A DNA stretch of 64,000 nt from Methylobacterium sp. DB0501 (lineage in GTDB: Bacteria > Pseudomonadota > Alphaproteobacteria > Rhizobiales > Beijerinckiaceae): contig NZ_JAAKGV010000007.1 of NCBI RefSeq assembly GCF_011043735.1, positions 186,001-250,000 on the forward strand, written 5' to 3'. The notes under the pieces were generated by a model, which made no database searches, was not told the origin of the DNA, and worked only from the letters and a program-made list of their open reading frames with translations. Within the stretch, counting starts at the first letter, position 1. Each line of letters opens with the position of its first letter. Below are positions 8,099 to 16,817 of this stretch, piece after piece. A program made the translations under genes and the position numbers.

Positions 8099-9229
8099 AT
8101 GACCGGCCCCGCCTACCGCTTCGGCATCGAGGAGGAGTTCTTCCTGGCCGACGCCGCGACCCGCGGGACGCCGCGCAGCGGCGTGCGCGGCTTCCACGCC
8201 GCCGCCAAGGCGCTGCTGCCGGCGACCGAGCGCGAATTGCTGCAAAGCCAGATCGAGATCGCGACCCCGCCCGCCACCGAGGCGGCGGAGGCGCGGGCCG
8301 GCCTGTCGGGCCTGCGCCGGGGCCTCGCCGAGATCGGGCGGGCGCACGGGATCCTGGTCTTCGGCGCCGGCACCCATCCGGGCGCCGCCTGGGACGCGCA
8401 AGCCCCGACCGACGGCGCGCGCTACCACGGCATCCTCGACGAGGTACGGATGATCGGGCAGCGCACCCTGGTCAGCGGCATGCACGTCCATGTCGAGGTG
8501 GCGCGGCCCGACGACCGGATCGACCTGATGAACCGGCTGCTGCCGTTCCTGCCGGCGCTGCTTGCACTCTCGGTCTCCTCGCCGTTCTGGCAGGGGCGCG
8601 ATACCGGCCTGTGCGGCTACCGCCTCAGCGTGTTCGGCGAGATGCCGCGCACCGGCCTGCCCGACCTGTTTGCCGGCCACGCCGAGTTCGAACGCTACGT
8701 CGCCGTGATGACGGCCGCCGGCGCCATCCAGGACGCGAGCTTCCTGTGGTGGCACCTGCGGCCCTCGATCCGGTATCCGACCCTGGAATTGCGCATCGCC
8801 GACAGCTGCACCCGGGTCGACGACGCGGTGGCGATCGCCGGGCTCTACCGCTGCCTCGTGCGCGCCGCCGAGCGCCGGCCCGACCTGAATGCCGGCCTCG
8901 ACGGGGTCGCCCGGGCGGTGATCCGCGAGAACCTGTGGCGGGCCCAGCGCGACGGCGTGCGCGCCGCCCTGATCGATCCGCAGGCCGGGCGCGCGGTACC
9001 GCTCGGCGAGGCCCTGGAGGGCGTGCTCGCGCTCGTCGCCGAGGACGCCGAGGCTTTGGGCTGCACGGCTTGCCTCGACGAGGCCCGCCGCATCGCCCGC
9101 GACGGCACCAGCGCCGACCGCCAGCGCGGGACTTACGCCGCGTCGCGGGGCGAGGACGGTCCGGACGAGGCCGGCATCGCCGCGGTGGTGGACGCGCTGG
9201 CGCGGGAGACCGAGGGGCGGGCGGCATAG
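8099..9229 (+). CDS. YbdK-type carboxylate-amine ligase (GCS2 family)
   Basis: The 376-residue protein belongs to the glutamate-cysteine ligase 2 family: FGIEEEFFLAD at the N-terminus (Mg-ATP binding acidic cluster), LLQSQIEIATPP, SGMHVHVEV, and later SSPFWQGRDTGLCGYR and ELRIADSCTR. YbdK of E. coli shows weak gamma-glutamylcysteine ligase activity, and the true substrate of many members is unknown. The length agrees with the family. ATG 8099 begins right at the conserved domain. It is monocistronic as far as can be seen. It is unlikely to be the main glutathione synthesis enzyme. Confidence 0.85.
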   Translation: MTGPAYRFGIEEEFFLADAATRGTPRSGVRGFHAAAKALLPATERELLQSQIEIATPPATEAAEARAGLSGLRRGLAEIGRAHGILVFGAGTHPGAAWDAQAPTDGARYHGILDEVRMIGQRTLVSGMHVHVEVARPDDRIDLMNRLLPFLPALLALSVSSPFWQGRDTGLCGYRLSVFGEMPRTGLPDLFAGHAEFERYVAVMTAAGAIQDASFLWWHLRPSIRYPTLELRIADSCTRVDDAVAIAGLYRCLVRAAERRPDLNAGLDGVARAVIRENLWRAQRDGVRAALIDPQAGRAVPLGEALEGVLALVAEDAEALGCTACLDEARRIARDGTSADRQRGTYAASRGEDGPDEAGIAAVVDALARETEGRAA

Positions 9230-9239
9230 CGGCCGCGTA

Positions 9240-9390
9240 GTGGACCTCGACCGCCCCCGGGCGGCCTCCTGCGCGGGAGGCGTCCGGCTGGCGGGCGCCG
9301 GGGGTTTCGCGGCACGCGGGTGCCGGTCGAGGTGCTGTTCGAGATCTGGCGGACGGCCTGGCGCTGGACGAGATCCTGGACGGCGGATGA
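9240..9390 (+). pseudogene. Remnant of a DUF433 antitoxin-like gene
   Basis: Pieces of a DUF433 protein can be read by changing frame twice: MDLDR at the start, RLAGA, then GFRGTRVPVEVLFE near 9311-9352, then LADGLALDEILDGG and TGA at 9388-9390. Loss of one A in GAGATCTGG (expected GAGAATCTGG) separates the last two parts. DUF433 proteins are small VapB-like antitoxins. No toxin partner is left next to it. Confidence 0.55.
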
Positions 9391-9517
9391 AGCCCCGAAC
9401 CGGGACGATCCCCGGCCGTGCTCGATGCCGCCACGCAGGCGGTCGCAGGGCCGAACGGGGGAGGCCGAGCGGCCGGGCTCACGGCACCGTCGCCGCTCCG
9501 CTCTACCACCCCACTTC
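9391..9517. other. Spacer between toxin-antitoxin remnants
   Basis: No coding sequence is supported. It separates the DUF433 remnant from the Xer/dif-like dyad and probably carries debris of the missing toxin gene; nothing recognisable remains. Confidence 0.35.
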
Positions 9518-9545
9518 GATTCGCATAATTTGCATTATGGAACGA
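9518..9545. other. Xer/dif-like dyad, or an operator
   Basis: The 28-bp stretch reads as an 11-bp arm ending CGCATAA, a 6-bp centre TTTGCA, and an 11-bp arm beginning TTATGG. Inner arms are perfectly inverted (CATAAT, TTGC, ATTATG). The layout, with CATAA and TTATG flanking a 6-bp spacer, matches XerC/XerD sites such as dif. It is the only AT-rich spot in a very GC-rich spacer, between two toxin-antitoxin remnants. An operator for a lost antitoxin or regulator is an equal possibility. Confidence 0.4.
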
Positions 9546-9640
9546 GAGGCTTGATCGGGGGTGTCCGGGGCGGATGCCGTCGGGCCGCGGCGCTGCGGGT
9601 TTCCCTTCGTACCGGCGCGGATCGCGTGCATGATGGTGTC

Positions 9641-9802
9641 ATGACCGCCCTTCTCGAACAAGCGATCGAGCGCGTCCGCCCCACGCGGCGGACCCTGGCC
9701 GGACCGTACCCGAGCTTCTGTATCCCGACCGAGGACGCGGTCGTCGTGGTCGGCATCCGCCACGGCGACGGCGATCCCGCGACGACGGCGGCTGCGCCAT
9801 GA
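9641..9802 (+). pseudogene. Deletion scar of a ParD/RelB-ParE type toxin-antitoxin pair
   Basis: The 53-codon frame begins like a small antitoxin (MTALLEQAIERVR) and then changes within one codon to the C-terminal part of a ParE/RelE-type toxin (GPYPSFCIPTEDAVVVVGIR followed by HGDGDP, compare the usual PY-x-F-Y-R ... V-RV-LHG-RD ending). The middle of both genes is missing, so a deletion joined the start of the antitoxin to the end of the toxin. Its stop overlaps the cupin start as ATGA. No function expected. Confidence 0.5.
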
Positions 9803-10194
9803 CGAGCCATCGCGGGCAGAGCCCGGCTCCGTCGACCGCCAACCTCCTCGCCGATCTGCCCGCGACCCCCCAGCCCGACGAGCGCATCGACCTCCTGGCC
9901 CAGACCCCGCAGGCCCGCATCGAGCGGATCGTCTCGACGGGCCAGGCGAGCCCGCCGGGCTTCTGGTACGACCAGCCCTGGGACGAATGGGTCGTGCTGC
10001 TGACGGGCGCCGCCACCTTGCGCATCGCCGGTGAGCCTGAACCCAGGCGGCTCGGACCCGGCGACCACCTGATGATCCCGGCGCATCGCCGCCACCGGGT
10101 CGAGTCGACCAGTCCCGACGCGCCGACCGTCTGGCTCGCGGTGCACCTCCGGCCGGTGGATCAGCCGTCGACCTCGACCGAGAGCCCGTCATAG
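9799..10194 (+). CDS. Cupin domain protein
   Basis: The 131-residue protein has one small cupin: GFWYDQPWDEWVVLLTGAAT, then RLGPGDHLMIPAHRRHRVES. This corresponds to cupin motif 1 (with an aromatic/acidic DEW in place of the common HxH) and motif 2 (G-D-x-x-x-IPA-x-x-x-H). The first half of the protein (residues 1-45) is Pro-rich and probably flexible. Metal binding is likely, the reaction is unknown. Its 3' end overlaps the convergent metallohydrolase gene by 34 bp. Confidence 0.78.
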   Translation: MTSHRGQSPAPSTANLLADLPATPQPDERIDLLAQTPQARIERIVSTGQASPPGFWYDQPWDEWVVLLTGAATLRIAGEPEPRRLGPGDHLMIPAHRRHRVESTSPDAPTVWLAVHLRPVDQPSTSTESPS

Positions 10195-10967
10195 GCCGGC
10201 ACCACCCCGGGCGGCAGGCGCCGGCGCAGGGTCTCGTAGTCGAGGTCGGTGTGGAGGTTGGTTAGGATGGCGCGGCGCGGCGCCACCTCCTCGATCAGCG
10301 CCAGGGCGTCCGAGACCGAGAAATGGGTCGGATGGGGCGAGTCGCGCAGCGCGTCGACGATCAGGAGATCGAGGTTGCGCAAGGAGGCCTTGGCGGCGTC
10401 CGGCATGGTGCTGACGTCGGGCGCGTAGGCCGCATCGGCGAAGCGGAAGCCGAGTGCCTCCTCCGGCCCGTGCTCCATGGCGAAGGCCGTCGCCGTCACC
10501 GGCCCGCCCGGGCCCTCGACGGTCACCGGCGCGCCGGTCTCGAGCGCGTGCAGGTCGAGGATCGGCGGGTAGAGGCTGCCCGGCCGCGAGGTGAAGCAAT
10601 AGGCGAAGCGGGCGCGCAGCAGCTCGGAGGTCGTGGCGTCGGCATGGACCGCGATGCGCCGGCGCATGTGGATCACCAGCGGCCGCACGTCGTCGATGCC
10701 GTGGGTGTGGTCGGCGTGCGAGTGCGTGAACAGGATGCCGTCGAGGCGCGCCACCGCGGCATCGAGCAGTTGCTCCCGCAGGTCCGGCGAGGTGTCGACG
10801 AGGACGGTGGTCGCCTCGCTCTCGGCGTCCCGGCGCTCGACCAGGAGCGAGCAGCGCCGGCGCCGGTTGCGGGACTCGGCCGGGTCGCAGGCGCCCCAGC
10901 CGTAGCCGACCCGCGGCACGCCGCCCGAGGAGCCGCAGCCCAGGATGCGAAGGGTCAGGGTCGGCAT
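10161..10967 (-). CDS. MBL-fold metallohydrolase (PhnP-like)
   Basis: This 268-residue enzyme begins with the beta-lactamase-fold strand LRILGCGSSGGVPRVGYGWG and holds the zinc motif THSHADHTHGID near residue 81, with further ligands in EHG, VDALRDSPHPTHFS and LTNLHTDLDY. The SSGGVP loop and CD-x-x-x-x-x-NRR-x-R-CS segment are typical of the PhnP/YycJ-like phosphodiesterase group. It is the third gene of the metG-tatD operon, 12 bp after tatD, an arrangement conserved in alphaproteobacteria. A role in nucleic-acid or cyclic phosphodiester hydrolysis is inferred, not proven. Confidence 0.85.
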   Translation of the reverse strand: MPTLTLRILGCGSSGGVPRVGYGWGACDPAESRNRRRRCSLLVERRDAESEATTVLVDTSPDLREQLLDAAVARLDGILFTHSHADHTHGIDDVRPLVIHMRRRIAVHADATTSELLRARFAYCFTSRPGSLYPPILDLHALETGAPVTVEGPGGPVTATAFAMEHGPEEALGFRFADAAYAPDVSTMPDAAKASLRNLDLLIVDALRDSPHPTHFSVSDALALIEEVAPRRAILTNLHTDLDYETLRRRLPPGVVPAYDGLSVEVDG

Positions 10968-10979
10968 GCGGGAAAACCC

Positions 10980-11765
10980 TCAGCGGTGGGCGGCGGCCTT
11001 GTCGAACAGGCGGTAGAAGTTGGCGGTGGTGAGGGCCGCGAGGTCGTCGGGCTTGAGGCCCACGGTCTCGGCCAGAACCCGGGCGGTGTCGGCGACGAAG
11101 GCCGGCTCGTTCGGCCGGCCCCGATGCGGCACCGGCGCCAGATAGGGCGCGTCGGTCTCGACCAGGAGGCGGTCCTGCGGCACGGCCCTGGCGATGGCCC
11201 GGATCTCGTCCGAGTTGCGGAAGGTGACGATGCCGGAGAACGATACGAACAGGCCGAGCTCGACCCCGATCTCGGCGAGGCGCCGACCCGACGAGAAGCA
11301 GTGCAGCACCGCGCGGAACTCCCCGCGCGCCATCTCCTCGGTGAGGATCGCCGCCACGTCCTCGTCGGCCTCACGGGCGTGGATGACGAGCGGCAGCCCG
11401 CTCTCCCGCGCCGCCGCGATATGGGTGCGGAAGACCTTTTGCTGCACGTCCCGCGGGGCGGTGTCGTAATGGTAGTCGAGCCCCGCCTCGCCGATGCCGA
11501 CGCAGCGCGGATGGTGCGAGAGTTCGACGATCTCGTCCGCCGGCACGTCCGGCTCCTCGCCCGCCTGGTGCGGGTGGGTGCCGACCGTGAACAGGACTTC
11601 CGGATGCGCCTCGCTCAAGGCCCGGTAGGTCTCGAACCGGGCGACCCGGGTCGAGATCGTCACCATCCGGTCGATCCCCGCGCTCCTCGCGCGGGCCAGC
11701 ACCTCGGGCAGCCGCTCGGCGAGGCCGGGCGAGTCGAGGTGGCAGTGACTGTCGACCAGGCTCAC
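10980..11765 (-). CDS. tatD: TatD family metal-dependent hydrolase
   Basis: The 261-residue protein carries the TatD signatures: VDSHCHLD at the start (two metal-binding His), [25 protein letters not shown] and [19 protein letters not shown] near the C-terminus. TatD proteins are 3'-5' exonucleases or DNases in a TIM-barrel fold. It starts at GTG 11765, overlapping the metG stop by 4 bp (GTGA), so translation is coupled. The full set of ligands is present and the length is normal. Confidence 0.92.
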   Translation of the reverse strand: MSLVDSHCHLDSPGLAERLPEVLARARSAGIDRMVTISTRVARFETYRALSEAHPEVLFTVGTHPHQAGEEPDVPADEIVELSHHPRCVGIGEAGLDYHYDTAPRDVQQKVFRTHIAAARESGLPLVIHAREADEDVAAILTEEMARGEFRAVLHCFSSGRRLAEIGVELGLFVSFSGIVTFRNSDEIRAIARAVPQDRLLVETDAPYLAPVPHRGRPNEPAFVADTARVLAETVGLKPDDLAALTTANFYRLFDKAAAHR

Positions 11766-13309
11766 GCCTCGGGCTCCACGTAGCGCGGGAAGATCGGGCT
11801 CGGCGCCGGCAGGCTCGTGCCGGGCACCAGCCGGTGGTCGGGCCCGACATCGGCGAGGTTGCGCGCCCCGGAGGCCACCGCCAGCAGGTCGAGGAGCCGG
11901 GAAGCGGCGCTCGGGATGAAGGGCTGGACCAGGATGCCGACCGCCCGCAGCACCTCGGCGGTGGTGTAGAGCACCGCCTCCATCCGGGCCGGGTCGGTCT
12001 TGCGCAGGGTCCAGGGCTCCTGGCCGGCGAAGTAGCGGTTGGCCTCCGCCACCACGGCCCAGATCTCGGCCAGCACCGCGTGCAGGGCGAGGTCCTGCAT
12101 CAGCCCCCTCGCCTTCTCCGGCAGCGCGTCGGCGAGCGCCAGCAGCGCCTTATCGGCCGAGGATGGTTCACCCGCCTTCGGGACCTGGCCGCCGCAATTG
12201 CGGGCGATCATGGTCAGCGAGCGCTGGGCGAGGTTGCCGAGGTCGTTGGCGAGGTCGGCATTGAGCCGGTTGACGATCGCCTCGTGCGAGTAGCTGCCGT
12301 CCTGGCCGAACGGCACCTCGCGCAGCACGAAGTAGCGCAGGGGGTCGACGCCGTAGATGTCGGCGAGGCCCACCGGATCGACGACGTTGCCGACCGACTT
12401 CGACATCTTCTCCCCCTTGTTGAGGAGGAAGCCGTGGCCGAAGACGCGCTTCGGGACCGGCAGCCCGGCCGACATCAGGAAGGCCGGCCAGTAGACCGCG
12501 TGGAAGCGGATGATGTCCTTGCCGATGACGTGGAGGTCGGCCGGCCAGTGGCGCCAGCGCGGATCCGCCTCGTCCGGGAAGCCGCAGGACGTGATGTAGT
12601 TCGTGAGTGCGTCGACCCAGACATACATCACGTGAGCGGGGTTGCCCGGCACCGGCACGCCCCAGTCGAAGGTGGTGCGGCTGACCGACAGGTCCTGGAG
12701 GCCGGAGCGCACGAAGCTCGTCACCTCGTTGCGGCGGGTATCGGGGCCGATGAAGTCCGGATGGGCCTCGTAGAGGGCGAGCAGGCGTTCGCCATAGGCC
12801 GAGAGCCGGAAGAAGTAGCTCTCCTCCTCGACCCACTCGACCGGCGTGCCGGTCTTCTCGGACCGGCGGCTGCCGTCGGGCGCCGTGACCAGCTCGGCTT
12901 CGTCGTAATAGGCCTCGTCGCGGACCGAGTACCAGCCGGCATACTTGGCGAGGTAGATGTCGCCGTTCTCCTCCATCCGGCGCCACAGGGCCTGGGCTGA
13001 GGCGATGTGGTCGGCGTCGGTGGTGCGGATGAAGCGGTCGAACGCGCAGTCGAGCCGCTCGGCCATGGTGCGGAAGCGCGGCGCCATGTCGTCGACGAAG
13101 GCGCGCGGGCTGATCCCGGCCTTGGTGGCGGTTTGCTGGATCTTGAGGCCGTGCTCGTCGGTGCCGGTGGTGAAGAACACGTCGTAGCCGTCGAGGCGCT
13201 TGAAGCGCGCGATCGCGTCGGCGGCGATCACCTCGTAGGCGTGCCCGATATGCGGCACCCCGTTGGGGTACGAGATGGCGGTGGTGATGAAGTACGGCTC
13301 GCCCGCCAC
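11762..13309 (-). CDS. metG: Methionyl-tRNA synthetase
   Basis: The 515-residue enzyme charges tRNA-Met. The class I motifs are intact: HIGH within [13 protein letters not shown] near residue 20 and KMSKS within [15 protein letters not shown] near residue 300. It is the short form without the C-terminal tRNA-binding domain; the knuckle lacks the four-Cys zinc cluster. The anticodon-binding alpha-helical domain occupies the last 150 residues. First gene of the metG-tatD-hydrolase operon. In many alphaproteobacteria this operon is preceded by tmk and holB; here it is preceded by an unrelated glycoside hydrolase gene 205 bp away. Confidence 0.96.
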   Translation of the reverse strand: MAGEPYFITTAISYPNGVPHIGHAYEVIAADAIARFKRLDGYDVFFTTGTDEHGLKIQQTATKAGISPRAFVDDMAPRFRTMAERLDCAFDRFIRTTDADHIASAQALWRRMEENGDIYLAKYAGWYSVRDEAYYDEAELVTAPDGSRRSEKTGTPVEWVEEESYFFRLSAYGERLLALYEAHPDFIGPDTRRNEVTSFVRSGLQDLSVSRTTFDWGVPVPGNPAHVMYVWVDALTNYITSCGFPDEADPRWRHWPADLHVIGKDIIRFHAVYWPAFLMSAGLPVPKRVFGHGFLLNKGEKMSKSVGNVVDPVGLADIYGVDPLRYFVLREVPFGQDGSYSHEAIVNRLNADLANDLGNLAQRSLTMIARNCGGQVPKAGEPSSADKALLALADALPEKARGLMQDLALHAVLAEIWAVVAEANRYFAGQEPWTLRKTDPARMEAVLYTTAEVLRAVGILVQPFIPSAASRLLDLLAVASGARNLADVGPDHRLVPGTSLPAPSPIFPRYVEPEA

Positions 13310-13514
13310 GACTTAAGTTCCCGGATAGGAGGCTTCGGATCGGTCGGGGCGCCCGCGGGGGCGCCCATCCGAGCCTTAGAGCAAATTCGGGCGGCGGTGC
13401 CCACCCCCCGGGACGGCAGATCCTCCGCCGCGCTCGGTGCACCTCGCGAAACTCCCGCAGCGCCGGCGCCGCCACGGTGAGCAATGCCGGCGACCGGAAG
13501 TTTCGTGAGAGACG
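13310..13514. other. Spacer between GH15 and metG
   Basis: A 205-bp stretch that must hold the metG promoter. I see no operator or clear hairpin. Confidence 0.35.
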
Positions 13515-15377
13515 CTACGCGCCCACCGCCCACTGGCACGGCTCGTCGGTGTGGGCTTGCGCGTGGCGTGCCGCCCGGTCGAGGCGGACCGCGTGGTTGA
13601 TGATCGCCATGTGGGTGAAGCCCTGCGGGACGTTGCCGCGCTGCTCGCCCGTCCCCGCGTCGATCTCCTCGGCGAACAGGCCGAGATCGTTGCCGCGCTG
13701 GAGCAGCCGGGCGAAGAGCGGCTCGGCCTCCTGCATGCGCCCGGCAAGCGCCAGGCAGCCGACGCGCCAGAAGGCGCAGGCCGCGAAGGTCGCCTCCGGG
13801 TGTTCGAAGCCGTCGGCATTGCGGTAGCGGTAGATCAGGTCGCCGTCGCCGAGCCCGGCGCTCACCGCGGCGAGGGTCGCGGCGACCCGGGGCGAATGCG
13901 CGTCGAAGGCGCCGAACAGGACCGTGCGCAGGACCGCGGCGTCGAGGTCGTCCGAGCCGTAGGCCTGGGTGTAGGCGCCGACGCGCGGATTCCAGCCCTT
14001 CTCGTGGTACTCGGCCCGGATCTCGGCGGCGGCTCTCCGCCACTCCTCGACCGTCTCCGGGCTCGCCACGTCCACCTCCTGCGCGATCTGCACCGCCCGG
14101 TCGAGGGCGACCCAGAGCATGCCCTTGGTGTGCAGGATCTGGCGCGTCTCGTCGCGCAGCTCCCAGATGCCGTGGTCGGGGGCGTGGCGGCAGCGGATGA
14201 CGTGGTCGGTGAGATGCCCCAGGGCCTCGGCCAGGTGATCGTTGACCTTGACCGGGGGGTCGTAGTCGACGGCGTCCAGGAAGGCGTGGAGCGCCACCAG
14301 GAACTCGCCGTAGATGTCGTACTGGTGCTGGCCGGAGGCCGCGTTGCCGATCCGCACCGGGGACACCCCGCGCCAGCCGCGCAGGTGATCGAGGATCTCC
14401 TCCTCCGGCACGCGGCCGTTGATGCCGTACATCAGCTTCAGGTCGCGGCCGCGGGTCGTGTCGGCGTCGCGCAGGAAGCGCAGGAACTCCGCCGCCTCGC
14501 GCACGTAGCCGAGATTGACGAAGGCCGTGACGGTGAAGCTCGCATCCCGCATCCAGACGTAGCGGTAATCGAAGTTGCGGGTGCCCGGCACCGCCTCCGG
14601 CAGGCTGGTGGTGGCCGCCGCGATGATCCCGCCCGAGGGCGCGTGGGTGAGGAGCTTGAGCACGAGGGCGCTGCGCAGCACGTCGTCGCGGTGGGGCCCG
14701 TCATAGGTGCAGCGGCCGGACCATTCCTCCCAGTAGCGCGCGGTCGCCGAAAGACTCGCCTCGGCGCGCCCGACGTCGCCGTCGTCGTCCTCGCGGTGGG
14801 AGAGGACGAGGCACGCGCCCTCCCCGACCGCCAAGGCGAACGCCGCCTCGACCCGGTCGCCGGCGACCGAGAGCGGCACCGTGGCGGCGACGCGCACGCC
14901 CTCCGGCGTCGAGAGGCGCCGGCACAGGACCGTCCCGCCCGCCTCGGGTTCGAGGGCGGCGCCGTCGCGGGCATAGTCGAAGGTCGGGCGCACAAGGAAG
15001 CGCCCGGTCACCGTGCCGGCCTCGCAGGTGGCCAGCCGCACGATCCGGCCGTGGGGGGCGCCGTCCGGGCCCTCGTCGGGGACCTCGTCCAGGGGATGCA
15101 GCGGCATGAAGTCGGTGAGAGTCAGGCGGCCGGTCGCGGTGACGAAGGTGGTCTCCAGGATGGTGGTGCCGGGCCGGTAGCGCCGATGGGTCTCGCGCAA
15201 TCCCTCGAGCAGGATCTCGCAGGCCCCGCCCTTGTCCTCGTCGAGGAGGCGCAGGAACACGGCCGGGCTGTCGTGGCAGGGCCAGCACAGCCAGTCGATC
15301 GAGCCGTCCCGGGCGACGAGCGCCGTCGTGCAGGTATCGCCGATGACGGCGTAGTCCTCGATCGGCCGGTCCGTCAC
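13515..15377 (-). CDS. Glycoside hydrolase family 15 protein
   Basis: The 620-residue cytoplasmic protein matches GH15 glucoamylase/trehalase-like enzymes. The N-terminal beta-sandwich begins IEDYAVIGDTCTTALVARDG and SIDWLCWPCHDSP. The (alpha/alpha)6 barrel contains FDYRYVWMRDASFTV, with the catalytic general acid region WELRDETRQ and the general base region near the C-terminus (GLFAEEIDAGTGEQRGNVPQ, then GFTHMAIINHA). These proteins cleave alpha-glucosides such as trehalose or oligosaccharides; the substrate is not decidable. The ATG gives MTDRPIEDYA. It is transcribed alone, toward metG. Confidence 0.92.
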   Translation of the reverse strand: MTDRPIEDYAVIGDTCTTALVARDGSIDWLCWPCHDSPAVFLRLLDEDKGGACEILLEGLRETHRRYRPGTTILETTFVTATGRLTLTDFMPLHPLDEVPDEGPDGAPHGRIVRLATCEAGTVTGRFLVRPTFDYARDGAALEPEAGGTVLCRRLSTPEGVRVAATVPLSVAGDRVEAAFALAVGEGACLVLSHREDDDGDVGRAEASLSATARYWEEWSGRCTYDGPHRDDVLRSALVLKLLTHAPSGGIIAAATTSLPEAVPGTRNFDYRYVWMRDASFTVTAFVNLGYVREAAEFLRFLRDADTTRGRDLKLMYGINGRVPEEEILDHLRGWRGVSPVRIGNAASGQHQYDIYGEFLVALHAFLDAVDYDPPVKVNDHLAEALGHLTDHVIRCRHAPDHGIWELRDETRQILHTKGMLWVALDRAVQIAQEVDVASPETVEEWRRAAAEIRAEYHEKGWNPRVGAYTQAYGSDDLDAAVLRTVLFGAFDAHSPRVAATLAAVSAGLGDGDLIYRYRNADGFEHPEATFAACAFWRVGCLALAGRMQEAEPLFARLLQRGNDLGLFAEEIDAGTGEQRGNVPQGFTHMAIINHAVRLDRAARHAQAHTDEPCQWAVGA

Positions 15378-15509
15378 GTCGCCTCGCTGCCAAGTCGGGT
15401 CAGAGCGCGGGGGTAACGGTTCGTCGGGACGACGGTTTCGGGGCGCGACGGTATGTGCCGGGCCGCGAGAGAAAGGCGGCCTATCCGGCCGGGCGCGATC
15501 CGGCGGGGT

Positions 15510-15758
15510 TCAATCCAACCACGTGCAGGCGACGGCCAGGGACGCGATCGCAAGGACGGTCCTGCGCTCGTCGCGGATGGTCACGAAGAGGTGCAGCCGT
15601 TCCTGACGGCGGGCCTCGTCGCGGGCGATGTCGGCCAGGATCCGCATGGCATGGCCCCGGGCGGCGTCGCGGTTCGGCCAGTCGCTGCCCTCGTCGTCGC
15701 GATGCGCCAGGTCATGGTCGTTGATGTCGAAGAAGTAGTGCGGCACGGGTTGCCCCAA
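15510..15758 (-). CDS. DUF6894 family protein
   Basis: A small 82-residue protein with the DUF6894 pattern: PHYFFDINDHDLAHRDDEGS followed by DAARGHAMRILADIARDEAR and a strand FVTIRDERRTVLAIASLAV. These proteins are widespread in Rhizobiales as paralogues of unknown function. Start could be MGQPVPHYFFD (15758) or the nearby Val. It lies alone between GH15 and the NsrR-like gene, upstream of an AT-richer spacer at 15790-15930. Confidence 0.72.
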   Translation of the reverse strand: MGQPVPHYFFDINDHDLAHRDDEGSDWPNRDAARGHAMRILADIARDEARRQERLHLFVTIRDERRTVLAIASLAVACTWLD

Positions 15759-16156
15759 TGGTGTGACGAGGCCTTCGAACCCAATCTCCGAGGCCCACCG
15801 AACGGCCTTGCCGATCGGAGCCCAGTGACGACTGACTAGGACGCAAAGGCAAGCCCCGCTCTCGCAAATGTTTATCGATCACGATTTTCCCTCTCGGCTC
15901 AAACAAGTACGCTAATTACCAGATTATGCCGCCATCGACTGGGGCCAGCCCCGTCGTCGCGCCTCGGCCGCCCCTGCGCCGCGGTTGCATCCGCCCGGAC
16001 ATGATACAACCAGATCCGCGCCTTCCTCACCCGACCCGACATGCGGTAGGCTGGGGCTCCGCGATCGCTGCGCCTCGACCGGGTGCGGCCGCGCGGCCAT
16101 GACGGCCCGGGGGCGGGCGGCGACCCGGGCGGCGTCCGCGAAGGAAGGACAGCGCC
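15759..16156. other. Spacer upstream of the NsrR-like and DUF6894 genes
   Basis: About 400 bp without a supported gene. The part from 15800 to 15930 is AT-richer than its surroundings and should hold the promoters of the two divergent genes. Open frames here are Arg/Pro-rich shadows. I see no clear operator. Confidence 0.4.
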
Positions 16157-16618
16157 CTGCGGCTCTCGCTCTATACCGACCTGTCGCTGCGCCTGCTGCT
16201 CTATCTCGCGGCGATGGAGGCCGGCGCCTGGACGACGACGCCGGCCGTCGCCCGCGCCTTCGGGGTGTCGCTGCACCATCTCCAGAAGGTGGCGCGCGGA
16301 CTCACCGGCGCCGGCTACATCGAGGCGCGGCAGGGCCGCGCCGGCGGCGTGCGCCTCGCCCGGCCGCCGGCGGAGGTGCGGCTCGGCGCCGTGGTGGCGG
16401 AACTGGAAGGGCTCGGCTGCCTCGTGGAATGCGCCCGCGGCCCCTGCCCGCTCGCCGGCCGCTGCCTGCTCAAGCACGCCCTCGACGCGGCCGAGCGAAG
16501 CTTCGTGCGCGAGCTCGACCGCTTCACCCTGGCGGACGTGCTCGCCGGGCCGACCGGGGCGGCTTTGCGGGAGATGATCGGGGGCGAGGTCGACGGGACC
16601 GCGGAGCCGGGGCTGTAG
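16157..16618 (+). CDS. nsrR: Rrf2 family regulator, NsrR-like, apparently starting at CTG
   Basis: Read from CTG 16157 the protein begins (M)RLSLYTDLSLRLLLYLAAM, the invariant N-terminus of Rrf2/NsrR proteins (x-x-L-T-x-x-T/S-D-Y-x-L-R-x-L-x-Y-L-A). The first conventional start, ATG 16214, would delete 19 residues of the winged helix. No ATG, GTG or TTG is in frame upstream near the domain start, while AGGAAGGA at 16142-16149 lies at ideal distance before the CTG. The Cys pattern C-x4-C-x5-C (ECARGPCPLAGRC) equals that of NsrR, which holds an iron-sulfur cluster sensing nitric oxide. 153 residues, normal length. No nitric oxide detoxification gene is adjacent. Confidence 0.8.
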   Translation: MRLSLYTDLSLRLLLYLAAMEAGAWTTTPAVARAFGVSLHHLQKVARGLTGAGYIEARQGRAGGVRLARPPAEVRLGAVVAELEGLGCLVECARGPCPLAGRCLLKHALDAAERSFVRELDRFTLADVLAGPTGAALREMIGGEVDGTAEPGL

Positions 16619-16817
16619 GGCGGGTGAGGGTGGATTTCCGCCGTTCCGCATTTGAGCGTCACAAGCTTGCAAGCGGACGTTGCCGGACGACCGCTCGCGC
16701 TGGATTTGGACGCTATTCGTGACGATGACAAACGGCTTCGATTCGACTTCCAGCCGGATCAATCAAGAAAGCTGCGTCATAAGAGGCATGGTAAGCGGGT
16801 CTGGCCCCCGGCCCGCC

